From assembly GCF_022132145.1 (NCBI RefSeq), contig NZ_JAJISP010000004.1:1-64000 (forward strand): a DNA stretch of 64,000 nt. The letters run 5' to 3'. Both the position numbers and the translations under genes were made by a program. Source of the stretch: Pseudomonas sp. MMS21 TM103 (GTDB lineage Bacteria; Pseudomonadota; Gammaproteobacteria; Pseudomonadales; Pseudomonadaceae). The notes under the pieces are model-generated. The model searched no databases. It was not told the origin of the DNA and was given only the letters and a program-made list of their open reading frames with translations. Shown in pieces: positions 19,005 to 27,642 of the stretch (position 1 is the first letter of the stretch; every line of letters begins with the position of its first letter).

Positions 19005-19205
19005 TCATTGGCTCGAGCACTCGACGACCAGGATCATCGCAACAATCAGCAGGGCCCAGGCCACGAACAGGTAGGCAAACAGCAGAGGAATACCGAACAC
19101 CTCGCCGCCGCTATCGAAAAGCGCCAGCAAGGGATAGCTGAACAGCAGACAACCCAGCATGAACAATGCCACCAGCCGCTGGGCCCGCAGTGTGCGATTG
19201 GCCAT
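19005..19205 (-). CDS. Small two-pass membrane protein next to the symporter-kinase
   Basis: A 66-aa protein with two hydrophobic segments (about 9-30 and 38-62) and almost nothing outside the membrane. It is the first gene of the operon, 13 bases before the symporter-type kinase. Several real sodium/solute symporters are paired with small two-helix membrane proteins (for example the DUF485, DUF997 and DUF4212 groups), so it may be a subunit of the sensor's transporter half. I do not recognise the exact family. Confidence 0.7.
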   Translation of the reverse strand: MANRTLRAQRLVALFMLGCLLFSYPLLALFDSGGEVFGIPLLFAYLFVAWALLIVAMILVVECSSQ

Positions 19206-19558
19206 AGCCCGTACCTCCTGAGGCTAAGTGTGGCCGATTATTCGCCTGACGCACTGCGCGACCATGGTAGGGGGCGCGTACGGCGCATGTCCCTTGCCGC
19301 TCAGCTGGGCCCGGTGAAAAGCCGGCCGGCCCGACAACCATCACCACCCCCTAGCTTGCCCGATGAGTCGGCCCGCGCAGACTGAGGCACGAAGCCTGTC
19401 AGGTCGTGGCAGGGTTAGGTTCCCGCGAGGGGCTCCTCTTCAGAGCGACTGGACGGCGTTGCGCTGCAGCCGCAGGATTCGGGCGAAATCCGCCCCTCCA
19501 GGGAGACGAATAGCCCAGGCAACGCCTAACGGCCAGACCGCAGCGGAGCAGCCAACTG
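19206..19558. other. intergenic region with no recognised feature
   Basis: About 350 bases between the start of the symporter-kinase operon and the end of the ChaN-like gene. It must hold the operon's promoter, but I see no clear -35/-10 pair, sigma-54 site, RNA gene or repeat; open frames here are not convincing. Confidence 0.5.
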
Positions 19559-20440
19559 CTAGCGGGCGAAATCGGCGCAGTAGTCGCGCGCGGGCAACGC
19601 CGGGGTGTACCAGACGTAATCGGCGGCGGCGGCGCTGACCGTCTGGCCCTCTTCAGCCAGAATCAGCACTCGGCTGGCAGCTTTATCACCCAGGTCCGCC
19701 AAGTGCAGCGGCACGCCCAGGTCGCGCCGCACGTGAAAGGTGCCCGCGAACAACAGACCGGGCTGTGGCGCAGCCTCCAGTGCCGTGGCCATGCGCCGGT
19801 CACGCTGCTGCTGCACGGAAAGCATGGCCGGCAGCTGGCTCTTCGGCAGTTTGCCGCAGTGGGAGATACCGATCTGCGCCAGCAAGGGCTCCTGCACCAG
19901 CGCCGACGTGGACAGTGCGCCGCTCAACGCCGGGCGCTTGCGATAGACCTGGCGCACTTGCGCGCGATTCAGATTGGCGGCCAGCAGCGGGTAGGGTTGG
20001 GCAAGCGCATGCCGCACGATCGGCCCATACAGTTTCCAGGACCAGCCTGCTTGCCAGGCCAATGCGGCCGGCAGATCGGCGACCGGCTGGCCCGCGGCCA
20101 TACGTGCGCGCACCGCATCGACCCGGCCCTGCTGCTCTGGCGTGAGCATTTCCAGCAGCAGGCTGCCCTGCGCCCGTTGCGTCTCCAGCGCCTGCAGCAA
20201 CCAGAGCTGCAACGCATGATGATCGGGATTGTCATGCTGTTCACCGACCAGCACGCGGGGCGCTGGGGCCAGGTGTTCGATTAGCTGTTGCGGACTCAGG
20301 CGCTGCCCTGTGCGCAGATCGACGATCTGGCCCGGCTCGGCATGCGCGCGCCCTTCGGGGCTTTGCCAGGCAGGTAACGGCGGCAGGGAGGCCTGGCAGC
20401 CAGACAGAAGAATGGCGACGAATACAAGCAACGTGCGCAT
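19559..20440 (-). CDS. ChaN family heme-binding-type lipoprotein
   Basis: A 293-aa protein with a lipoprotein signal (lipobox LLSGC, Cys about residue 14) and the ChaN/DUF399 core: RVLVGEQHDNPDHHALQLWLLQAL, LLLEMLTPEQQ, LLAANLNRAQVRQVY, and LLFAGTFHVRRDLGVPLHL. Campylobacter ChaN binds two cofacial hemes, and pseudomonads encode a ChaN protein (PhuW) with heme transport genes. The ATG at 20440 follows AAGGA and starts the signal peptide; the longer frame is rejected. It lies 178 bases after hmuV on the same strand. Confidence 0.87.
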   Translation of the reverse strand: MRTLLVFVAILLSGCQASLPPLPAWQSPEGRAHAEPGQIVDLRTGQRLSPQQLIEHLAPAPRVLVGEQHDNPDHHALQLWLLQALETQRAQGSLLLEMLTPEQQGRVDAVRARMAAGQPVADLPAALAWQAGWSWKLYGPIVRHALAQPYPLLAANLNRAQVRQVYRKRPALSGALSTSALVQEPLLAQIGISHCGKLPKSQLPAMLSVQQQRDRRMATALEAAPQPGLLFAGTFHVRRDLGVPLHLADLGDKAASRVLILAEEGQTVSAAAADYVWYTPALPARDYCADFAR

Positions 20441-20618
20441 AAGGAAATCCTTGTTGTTGTAGGAACTAGCAGAGCTGGGCACGAGGACAGTACCTGCTCG
20501 GCCACCCTCGCCATTGGGGGGCGGATGAAGCGTCATCCAGCCGATCCGGTAGCCATTGCAGATAAACCTAGGCAAAGAGTAGCAGCGAGCAAACAGTAGT
20601 TGCGCCGAGCGTATAACT

Positions 20619-21386
20619 CTAGCGCGCCACGATCAGCGGATGCCCCCGTTCCGGATGGCGCTGCACCAGTACTTCCAGGCCGAATACCGCTTGCAGCGGC
20701 TCGGCGCGCAGGACCTGCTCCGGGCTGCCCTGCGCATGCGAACGACCGCGATCGAGCAGCAGCAAACGGTCGCAGTAACGCGCGGCCAGGTTCAGGTCAT
20801 GCAGGATCACCAGCACCGCCGCGCCCCGTTCGGCAAAGGCCTGGGTGGCTTGCAGGGTGGTGTGCTGGTGCAGGGGATCGAGCATCGAGGTCGGTTCGTC
20901 GAGCAACAGGGTCTGCCCCTCGCCACCCGGCCAGAGCTGCGCCAACACCCGCGCCAGGTGCACGCGCTGGCGCTCGCCGCCGGACAAGGCCAGGTAGCTG
21001 CGCCCGGCCAGGTGGGCTGCATCCGCCGCCTGCAGCGCTTCGTCGACGATCTGCGCATCCCGCAGGTGACCGCTGGCATGGGGCAGCCGGCCCATGGCCA
21101 CGACTTCCTCGACGCGGAAGGCAAAATTCAGCGTCGAGGCTTGCGGCAACACCGCCAGCCGCCGGGCGCGCTCGGCGCCCTGCCAGTCACCGAGGCGGCG
21201 CTGATCGAGCCACACCTGGCCGCGGGACGGGGGCAGTTCGCCGCAGAGCGCCCCGAGCAAGGTGCTCTTGCCGGCGCCATTGGGACCGAGCACACCGAGC
21301 ACTTCGCCGGGCCGCAGTTCCAGGTCGATATCCGTCAATACGGTCCGGGAGCCGCGCTGCACCGCCAGGTTTTCCGCTCGCAGCAT
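20619..21386 (-). CDS. hmuV: Heme-type ABC transporter ATP-binding protein
   Basis: A 255-aa ATPase of the siderophore/heme/B12 importer class. Walker [10 protein letters not shown] (about 34-42), signature [18 protein letters not shown], Walker [14 protein letters not shown], and H-loop [14 protein letters not shown] are all intact. The [15 protein letters not shown] stretch is typical of HmuV rather than FecE or BtuD. The start ATG overlaps the hmuU stop by one base (TGATG). A frame extending further upstream is only the shadow of hmuU. Confidence 0.9.
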   Translation of the reverse strand: MLRAENLAVQRGSRTVLTDIDLELRPGEVLGVLGPNGAGKSTLLGALCGELPPSRGQVWLDQRRLGDWQGAERARRLAVLPQASTLNFAFRVEEVVAMGRLPHASGHLRDAQIVDEALQAADAAHLAGRSYLALSGGERQRVHLARVLAQLWPGGEGQTLLLDEPTSMLDPLHQHTTLQATQAFAERGAAVLVILHDLNLAARYCDRLLLLDRGRSHAQGSPEQVLRAEPLQAVFGLEVLVQRHPERGHPLIVAR

Positions 21387-22423
21387 CAGGCACGCCCCCG
21401 CAGCAACAGATAGAGAAAGAACGGCGCGCCAATCAATGCGGTGACAATGCCGATCGGCAGTTCCGCCGGCGCCAGCAGCAGCCGCGCGGCCAGATCGGCG
21501 AACAGCAGCAGGCTGGCGCCCGCCAGCGCCGAGGCCGGCAGCAGCACGCGGTGATCCGGGCCGACCAGCAAGCGCATCAGATGCGGCACCACCAGGCCGA
21601 TAAAACCAATCATCCCCGCCGCCGCCACTGCGGCGCCGACGCCCAGGGCGGTGCAGAACACCAGCTCGCGCTTGATCCGCTCCACGGCAAAACCTAGGTG
21701 GCGCGCTTCCGACTCGCCGAGCAGCAAGGCATTCAGCGCCCTGGCCCGCCGCGGCAACCACAGCGCCACCGCCAGGGTGACCAGCAGCAACGGCCACAGC
21801 CGCGCATAGCTGGCGCCGTTGAGGCTGCCCAGGTTCCAGAAGGTCAGGGTGCGCAGGGTGGTGTCATCCGCCAGGTAGGTGAACAGGCCAATGGCCGCGC
21901 CCGCCAGCGCGGTCAGAGCGATGCCGGCCAGGAGCATGGTCGCCACGCTGGTCTCACCGTCGCGGCGCCCCAGGCGATAGACCAGGGCCGTGACCCCGAG
22001 GCCACCGATAAAGGCGCACAACGATAACAGGTAAGGCGCGAAGACCTCCGGCAGACCACCCAACGCCGCGCCACCGACAATCGCGACCGCCGCGCCCAGC
22101 GCCGCGCCACTGGAGACCCCGACCAGGCCGGGGTCGGCCAAGGGGTTGCGAAACAGGCCCTGCATCGCCACCCCGCACAGCGCCAGCACCGCCCCAACGG
22201 TCAGGCCCAGCAGCGTGCGCGGCATGCGGATCTGCCCGAGGATCAGTTCGGCCTGCTCCAGCTCGACGCCCCCCACGGGCATGCCGAGCAGGCGCAGTGC
22301 CGCTTGCAGGGTATCGATCAGCGGCAGGCTGACCGGCCCCAGCGCCAGGGATAGCCAGAGCGCGAGCGCCAGCAACAGGCCCAGCGCGATAAACAGTGAG
22401 CGCGGCTGAATGACAGGATTCAT
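21386..22423 (-). CDS. hmuU: Heme-type ABC transporter permease (FecCD family)
   Basis: A 345-aa inner-membrane permease with about ten helices and FecCD family marks: [46 protein letters not shown] and the C-terminal [23 protein letters not shown] cytoplasmic loop that contacts the ATPase. The ATG at 22423 gives the family N-terminus; 24 upstream codons are discounted. It pairs with hmuV. Notably neither a periplasmic binding protein (hmuT) nor an outer-membrane receptor gene is upstream, and no Fur box was found before it. A corrinoid or siderophore substrate is not excluded. Confidence 0.87.
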   Translation of the reverse strand: MNPVIQPRSLFIALGLLLALALWLSLALGPVSLPLIDTLQAALRLLGMPVGGVELEQAELILGQIRMPRTLLGLTVGAVLALCGVAMQGLFRNPLADPGLVGVSSGAALGAAVAIVGGAALGGLPEVFAPYLLSLCAFIGGLGVTALVYRLGRRDGETSVATMLLAGIALTALAGAAIGLFTYLADDTTLRTLTFWNLGSLNGASYARLWPLLLVTLAVALWLPRRARALNALLLGESEARHLGFAVERIKRELVFCTALGVGAAVAAAGMIGFIGLVVPHLMRLLVGPDHRVLLPASALAGASLLLFADLAARLLLAPAELPIGIVTALIGAPFFLYLLLRGRA

Positions 22424-22604
22424 GGCGTCGGTTGGGCTTCTGCGGTCAAAGAGTGGCTGGCAGGATAAAAGGCTGCTGCTCAGGCCGCCAGTCAATCCCG
22501 CGCGGCGGAACAGTGCAATCGCCAGTTTTTCTGCGCCTGCGGGCGGACTGCGCTTGGCAAGCCAGCGCAGTCCGGGATAATGCCCGCCTACTCTGGAGAT
22601 GCTG

Positions 22605-22922
22605 ATGATGCGTTTATGCGCCCCGAATGAGCTGGCCGAAGGTCAGAGCCGGGGCTTCGTGATTGACGGCGAAAAGCTGTTTGCCGTGCGCAAGGACGGC
22701 CAGGTGTTCGCCTACCGCAACCGTTGCCCGCACAAGGGTATCCCCCTGGACTGGCTGCCGGACCAGTTTCTCGACCACAGCGCCAGCCTGATCCAGTGCG
22801 CCACCCACGGCGCACTTTTTCTCATCGACTCGGGCGAGTGCGTCGCCGGCCCCTGCGCCGGGCAATCGCTGCACGCGCTGAGCTGCGAGGAAAACCACGA
22901 AGGGATCTGGGTCGAGGCATAA
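22605..22922 (+). CDS. Rieske [2Fe-2S] ferredoxin-like protein
   Basis: A 105-aa protein with both Rieske cluster motifs, C-x-H in RCPHKGIPL and C-x-x-H in QCATHGALF, spaced as in small soluble Rieske ferredoxins (NirD/BphF-like). It is probably an electron carrier or an accessory for an oxygenase, but no oxygenase gene is nearby. Three closely spaced ATGs occur; the one at 22605, 6 bases after GGAG, fits best. It diverges from hmuU. Confidence 0.87.
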   Translation: MMRLCAPNELAEGQSRGFVIDGEKLFAVRKDGQVFAYRNRCPHKGIPLDWLPDQFLDHSASLIQCATHGALFLIDSGECVAGPCAGQSLHALSCEENHEGIWVEA

Positions 22923-23071
22923 ACCTCTACGGAGAAGCCCGGGCGCGTGGATGGCAGTGTCGGCAGAACGCAGAATGGTTCGGGCGGCGCTCCGCGCGGC
23001 GCGCAGCGACAGCCCGCCAGCCTTGCGCCGCACTGCTGACCCACGCTGCACTGCCTGCGGCGAGTGGCACC

Positions 23072-23785
23072 CTATGCGGTGAGCTGCACCTCGAGCCGGC
23101 GCACCAGGCGGACCTCCTGCGGGCTGATAGCCGCAGCATAGGCCAGCACCTCGACACCCGCGCCAATGGCTTCACGCAAGGCAGCAGCGTACACCGGATC
23201 GATCTCCTCGGCCGGGCGCACCGCATCGATCTCCGTCAGGTTGACGCAATACAGCTGCACGGCACGAACCCCGGCGCGCGCCAGCGTCGCCAGTTCACGC
23301 AGGTGCTTGGCGCCGCGCTCGGTCCGCGCATCGGGAAAAGCCGCCACTCGGCTGTCGGCATAGCCCAGGGTCACGCTTTTGACTTCGACGAAAGCAGCGC
23401 CGTACGGGTAGTCCAGGCGGAAATCGATGCGGCTGCGCTCCTGGCCATAGGGCACCTCGCGCTTCAAGGCGCTGAAGCCGGCCAATTCAGTGATCAGTCC
23501 GCCACGCAGCGCCTCTTCGACCAGGCTGTTGGCGCGTGCGGTATTGATCACCGCCAGGCGGCCCTGCGGTGTTTCGCCGATTTCCCAGGTGCCCGGCAGC
23601 TTGCGCTTTGGATCATTGCTGCGACTGAACCAGACTCGCGCGCCTTCACTCATGCAGTTGAGCATCGAGCCGGTGTTGGGACAATGAATGGTCAGCAGCT
23701 CGCCGCTGGCCGTTTCGATATCGGCCAGGAAGCGTTTGTAGCGGCGCAGCAGTCGCCCCTGTTCCAGCGCCGGTTCAAAGTGCAT
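23072..23785 (-). CDS. sfsA: SfsA family DNA/RNA nuclease-like protein
   Basis: A 237-aa protein with the SfsA family pattern: an N-terminal OB-like part ([34 protein letters not shown]) and a C-terminal PD-(D/E)xK-like part with FVEVKSVTL and [16 protein letters not shown]. First named for sugar fermentation stimulation in E. coli; structure suggests a nuclease fold, but its real role is unclear. The start overlaps the end of the aminotransferase gene by 11 bases, so it is likely co-transcribed with it. Confidence 0.92.
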   Translation of the reverse strand: MHFEPALEQGRLLRRYKRFLADIETASGELLTIHCPNTGSMLNCMSEGARVWFSRSNDPKRKLPGTWEIGETPQGRLAVINTARANSLVEEALRGGLITELAGFSALKREVPYGQERSRIDFRLDYPYGAAFVEVKSVTLGYADSRVAAFPDARTERGAKHLRELATLARAGVRAVQLYCVNLTEIDAVRPAEEIDPVYAAALREAIGAGVEVLAYAAAISPQEVRLVRRLEVQLTA

Positions 23786-24956
23786 CGGGCCGCCAGCTTT
23801 TCAGGCCATGGGCGATCCGCTCGACGGCCTGCTGCAGGCGCGGCAGATCCTGGGTGTAGGAGAAACGCACATGCTGGCTGGCCAGGTGACGACCGAAATC
23901 CAGCCCCGGGGTGAAGGCCACATGCTCGGTCTCCAGGAAGTGCTGGCAGAAGGCGAAGGCATCGCCGCCAAAGGCGCTGATGTCCGCATAGAGGTAGAAG
24001 GCGCCTTCGGGCTCGACGGCAATCTTGAAGCCCAACTCGCGCAACGCCGGCAGCAGGAAGTCGCGACGACGGGCGAATTCATGCCGACGCTGCTCGAAGA
24101 TCTCCAGGGTCGGCGCCTCGAAACAGGCCAGCGCGGCATGCTGGGCCATGCTCGGCGCGCTGATATAGAGGTTCTGCGCCAGTTTCTCCAGATCCGCCAC
24201 CGCCGCTGGCGGCGCCACCAGCCAACCGAGACGCCAGCCGGTCATGCCGAAGTATTTGGAGAAGCTATTGAGCACGAAGGCCTCGTCGTCCACTTCCAGC
24301 ACGCTGCTGGCATCCACGCCATAGGTCAGACCGTGATAGATCTCGTCGACCACCAGATGGCCACCGCGCTCCTTTAGCGCCCGGGACAGCCCGCCCAGCT
24401 CCTCCCTGGACAACAGCGTCCCGGTCGGGTTGGCCGGCGAGGCAACCAGCGCGCCGACGCTGTCCTTGTCCCAATAGCGCGCGACCAGGTCTGCGGTCAG
24501 TTGATAACGCACCTCCGGCCCCACCGGCACCAGTTGCGCGGCGCCTTCGACCAGGCGCAGAAAATGCCGGTTGCACGGGTAGCCCGGGTCGGCCAGCAGC
24601 CAGTGCTTGCCAGGGTCGACCAACAGACTGGTGGCCAATAACAGCGCACCGGAGCCACCTGGGGTAATCAAAATCCTCTCAGGGTCTATGCTCAGTCGAT
24701 AACGTTGTGCGTAGAAGCCGGCAATCGCTTCACGCAGCGCCGGTATTCCTCGCGCAGCGGTATAGCGGGTATGCCCGGCCGCCAAGGCGGCTTGGCCGGC
24801 GGCGACGATCGGCGCGGCAGTGGTGAAATCCGGCTCGCCGATCTCCAGATGGATTACATCGACACCGGCGGCCTGCAACTGGTTGGCGCGAGCCAGCAAG
24901 GCCATGACATGAAAGGGTTCGATAGCGCGGCTGCGCGCACTGTAGGACGGGGCCAT
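23775..24956 (-). CDS. Fold type I pyridoxal-phosphate aminotransferase
   Basis: A 393-aa class I/II aminotransferase: N-terminal [32 protein letters not shown], substrate loop [15 protein letters not shown], and the cofactor lysine in [16 protein letters not shown] (about residue 235). The family contains aspartate, aromatic and branched-chain aminotransferases; the sequence alone does not decide the substrate. In other pseudomonads a gene of this type precedes dksA, and the order is kept here with dksA divergent on the other strand. Confidence 0.9.
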   Translation of the reverse strand: MAPSYSARSRAIEPFHVMALLARANQLQAAGVDVIHLEIGEPDFTTAAPIVAAGQAALAAGHTRYTAARGIPALREAIAGFYAQRYRLSIDPERILITPGGSGALLLATSLLVDPGKHWLLADPGYPCNRHFLRLVEGAAQLVPVGPEVRYQLTADLVARYWDKDSVGALVASPANPTGTLLSREELGGLSRALKERGGHLVVDEIYHGLTYGVDASSVLEVDDEAFVLNSFSKYFGMTGWRLGWLVAPPAAVADLEKLAQNLYISAPSMAQHAALACFEAPTLEIFEQRRHEFARRRDFLLPALRELGFKIAVEPEGAFYLYADISAFGGDAFAFCQHFLETEHVAFTPGLDFGRHLASQHVRFSYTQDLPRLQQAVERIAHGLKSWRPDAL

Positions 24957-25151
24957 GGACCTGCCTTGTTAGAGGTTGAAGCGCGGATTCTACCCAAGCC
25001 TTGGGCGAAACGGCAGCAACCATGACAACCGGGAGTAGCGCCGCTGGTGTTGTTCTGGTAAGTTCGCCCGCTTGCAGCCGCAGGGCCGAGCATTTCCGGC
25101 AATGGATAACATCCTGCGCAGTGGATTAGAGAGAGTGAGAGGCGGTCATCC

Positions 25152-25601
25152 ATGCCCACCAAAGCAAAAGCAAAAGCAAAAAGCAGCCAACTGATTCGTG
25201 GCTTCGAACCCTATAAAGAAGTAAAGGGCGAGGAGTACATGGGTGATCCTATGCGCGCCCACTTCACCGGCATCCTCAACAAGTGGAAGCTGGAGTTGAT
25301 GCAGGAAGTCGACCGTACCGTGCACCACATGCAGGACGAGGCGGCCAACTTCCCCGATCCAGCCGACCGCGCGAGCCAGGAAGAAGAATTCAGCCTGGAA
25401 CTGCGTGCTCGTGATCGTGAGCGCAAGCTGATCAAGAAGATCGACGAAACGCTGCAACTGATCGACGACAACGATTACGGCTGGTGCGACTCATGCGGCG
25501 TCGAGATCGGCATCCGCCGTCTGGAAGCCCGACCAACCGCCACCTTGTGCATCGATTGCAAGACCCTGGCGGAAATCAAGGAAAAACAGGTCGGATCCTG
25601 A
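25152..25601 (+). CDS. dksA: RNA polymerase-binding transcription factor DksA
   Basis: A 149-aa RNA polymerase secondary-channel factor that with ppGpp represses rRNA and activates amino acid promoters. The coiled-coil (about 35-108) carries the tip acids in ANFPDPADRASQEEE, and the zinc finger has four cysteines in CDSCGVEIG...CIDC (about 115-140). The N-terminal tail is Lys/Ala-rich. It is followed by a strong terminator and then gluQ, the conserved gamma-proteobacterial order. The rrn promoters at the left end of this window are expected targets. Confidence 0.97.
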   Translation: MPTKAKAKAKSSQLIRGFEPYKEVKGEEYMGDPMRAHFTGILNKWKLELMQEVDRTVHHMQDEAANFPDPADRASQEEEFSLELRARDRERKLIKKIDETLQLIDDNDYGWCDSCGVEIGIRRLEARPTATLCIDCKTLAEIKEKQVGS

Positions 25602-25608
25602 CCTGACC

Positions 25609-25632
25609 CACGGGGCGCTTCGGCGCCCCGTG
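25609..25632 (+). terminator. intrinsic terminator after dksA
   Basis: Ten-base arms CACGGGGCGC (25609-25618) and GCGCCCCGTG (25623-25632) with a stable TTCG tetraloop, then TTGTTT. Some read-through into gluQ is probable, as in E. coli where the dksA-gluQ terminator controls the second gene. Confidence 0.9.
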
Positions 25633-25744
25633 TTGTTTCCGCTCCTGCGCTATCCCGGCCTGCCCTGCGCGACAATGCCCAGGAGCCATCCGCTTCGGCT
25701 GCAATAGTTCTCCTGTCCCCGCATATGCCTCTATAGTCGCCCGT

Positions 25745-26632
25745 ATGAACGTTCCCGCTTATATCGGTCGCTTCGCCCCTACTCCCAGTGGTTACCTGCA
25801 CTTCGGCTCATTGGTCGCGGCGCTGGCGTCCTACCTCGACGCGCGTTCGGTGGGCGGTCGCTGGCTGCTGCGCATGGAAGACCTCGACCCGCCGCGTGAA
25901 GTAACTGGCGCCCAGGACGCGATCCTCAGCACCCTGGAGAGCTACGGCCTGCAATGGGATGGTGAACTGGTGCGGCAAAGCCAGCGGCATGCCGAGTACC
26001 AGGCGCTGGTCGAGCGCTTGCTGCAACAGGGCCTGGCCTATGCCTGCACCTGCTCGCGCAAGCAACTGCAGGGCCACCACGGCATCTACCCCGGCACCTG
26101 CCGCGATGCCGGGCATGCGCCCCACAACGCCGCCATCCGCCTGCGCGTGCCTGAGCTGAGCTACGGGTTTATCGACCGGGTGCAGGGCGAATACCGCCAG
26201 CACCTGGGTCGCGAAATCGGCGATTTCGTCATTCGCCGGCGTGACGGCCTCTACGCCTACCAACTGGCGGTGGTGCTCGACGATGCCTGGCAAGGCGTCA
26301 CCGACGTGGTGCGCGGCGCCGACCTGCTCGACTCCACCCCGCGCCAGCTGTACCTGCAGGAGCTGCTCGGCCTGGCCCAACCGCGCTACCTGCACGTACC
26401 GCTGATCATCCAGCCGGACGGCCACAAGCTGGGCAAGTCCTACCGCTCGCCACCGCTGCCCACCGACCAGGCCGCGCCGCTGCTGGTGCGCGCGCTACGC
26501 GCCCTGGGCCAAGAGCTTCCCGGCGAACTGGAGCAGGCCCGCCCGCCCGAACTGCTGGCCTGGGCGGTCAGCCACTGGGACGTCGGCCGCATCCCGCACA
26601 GCCGCACCCTGGCCGAGGCGCAACTGCGCTGA
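25745..26632 (+). CDS. gluQ: Glutamyl-Q tRNA(Asp) synthetase
   Basis: Truncated glutamyl-tRNA synthetase paralog that attaches glutamate to queuosine in the anticodon of tRNA-Asp. The class I motifs are PSGYLHFGS (HIGH, about residues 15-23) and HKLGKS (KMSKS-like, about 227-232). The zinc ligands are in CTCSRKQL and C-R near residue 100-120. The protein lacks the anticodon-binding domain of GltX; 295 aa is the usual length. In most pseudomonads cbrA follows within a few hundred bases; here about 19 kb of other genes intervene. Confidence 0.95.
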   Translation: MNVPAYIGRFAPTPSGYLHFGSLVAALASYLDARSVGGRWLLRMEDLDPPREVTGAQDAILSTLESYGLQWDGELVRQSQRHAEYQALVERLLQQGLAYACTCSRKQLQGHHGIYPGTCRDAGHAPHNAAIRLRVPELSYGFIDRVQGEYRQHLGREIGDFVIRRRDGLYAYQLAVVLDDAWQGVTDVVRGADLLDSTPRQLYLQELLGLAQPRYLHVPLIIQPDGHKLGKSYRSPPLPTDQAAPLLVRALRALGQELPGELEQARPPELLAWAVSHWDVGRIPHSRTLAEAQLR

Positions 26633-26809
26633 TGCCGCGCGTCCATCTGCGCCCACCTCAAAGAAACTCGTGACCGATGCGGATCGCCGCCCGCCCCCCC
26701 TCGATGCCGCCCCTCCCCCAGATGACATCGGAGCTGTTTTCGCTGCGCGAAACGACGCATTTCCCTTATCCTTGCGCCCAGTATTCAACCGCCCCACAGG
26801 ATCGCTCCG

Positions 26810-27340
26810 ATGAAAGCCCAGCTCGAAGAATTGATTGGCAAGATAAGCTCGGGCTGCATGCTGGCCGAAGACGTCGCGCGCATCGCCGACGAGGCGGCCC
26901 AAGCCTACGCCGACCCGCAGGCCTTTCTCGCCGCCAACCCGGACATCAACTACGACGACAGCTTCCCGATCCCGCTCGGCGAATGGGTGGTGGTCGGCAG
27001 CCTGCCGGATACCGTGCTATTCCAGGCCGACAGCTACGACCAGTTGTTCCAGCAGATCGTCGAGTCCTTTGGCCAGCAAGTCAGCTTCGTGCTCAAGCCC
27101 AAGCAGCTGGTCAAAGTCGAGCCGCTCAAGGCGCTGAACCGCATCCAGGTGCAACTCGGCAGCCTGTCGCCGGAAACCGGCGGCTATGTACTGGTGGACT
27201 TCAGTGAACCGCTGGATGAGCAACTGCAAGCCGTACTGGTCTACCGCAACGACCTCGCGCGGGTGCTGGAATTGGCCGTGGCAATCGGCATCTACGCCGC
27301 ACCGGCCTATGAATCGATGAAGGCCGCGCAGTCCGAATAG
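26810..27340 (+). CDS. Uncharacterised protein
   Basis: A 176-aa cytosolic, acidic protein with no signal peptide or membrane segment. It has a helical N-terminus (MKAQLEELIGKISSGCMLAEDVARIADEAAQAYADPQAFLAANPD) and a mixed alpha/beta remainder. I do not recognise a family. A plausible ribosome binding site (AGGATCG) precedes the ATG, codon use matches its neighbours, and the composition is protein-like, so the gene looks real. It is the first gene of the block inserted between gluQ and cbrA. Confidence 0.65.
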   Translation: MKAQLEELIGKISSGCMLAEDVARIADEAAQAYADPQAFLAANPDINYDDSFPIPLGEWVVVGSLPDTVLFQADSYDQLFQQIVESFGQQVSFVLKPKQLVKVEPLKALNRIQVQLGSLSPETGGYVLVDFSEPLDEQLQAVLVYRNDLARVLELAVAIGIYAAPAYESMKAAQSE

Positions 27341-27642
27341 GCCGAGCCACTCGCCTCATAGCCGCGCAGTCGGCCCATGGGGAACTGATTCGCGCTGACC
27401 TGATCTAAGAGATGTCTACGAACATCTCGCTCATCTCGCTCGCCCCCTGCTCATACGCCGCTATGCGTGGGGAATGCGAGGGTCTTTGAGCAACCGCCGG
27501 ACGCTTTTCACTACCGCTCACGCCTGCAACCGCCATTACTGTGCAGTAATGGCACGTCGATTCCCCACAACACGCTGAACGTGTGCCGAGCTTGCTCAGA
27601 CACGCCGAAGTTCGCCCTGTTCGTTCGCCTGAGGATCGCATC
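27341..27642. other. intergenic region with a perfect inverted repeat
   Basis: About 300 bases upstream of the L,D-transpeptidase gene. It contains the 22-base perfect palindrome GCCATTACTG-TG-CAGTAATGGC (27532-27553). Being symmetrical and about 90 bases before the start codon, the repeat could be an operator or an RNA hairpin. No gene is seen. Confidence 0.5.

Noticed and set aside
21387..21797. Long N-terminal extension of HmuV
   Set aside because: It is the hmuU coding sequence read in another frame; the Walker A distance is normal only from the ATG at 21386.
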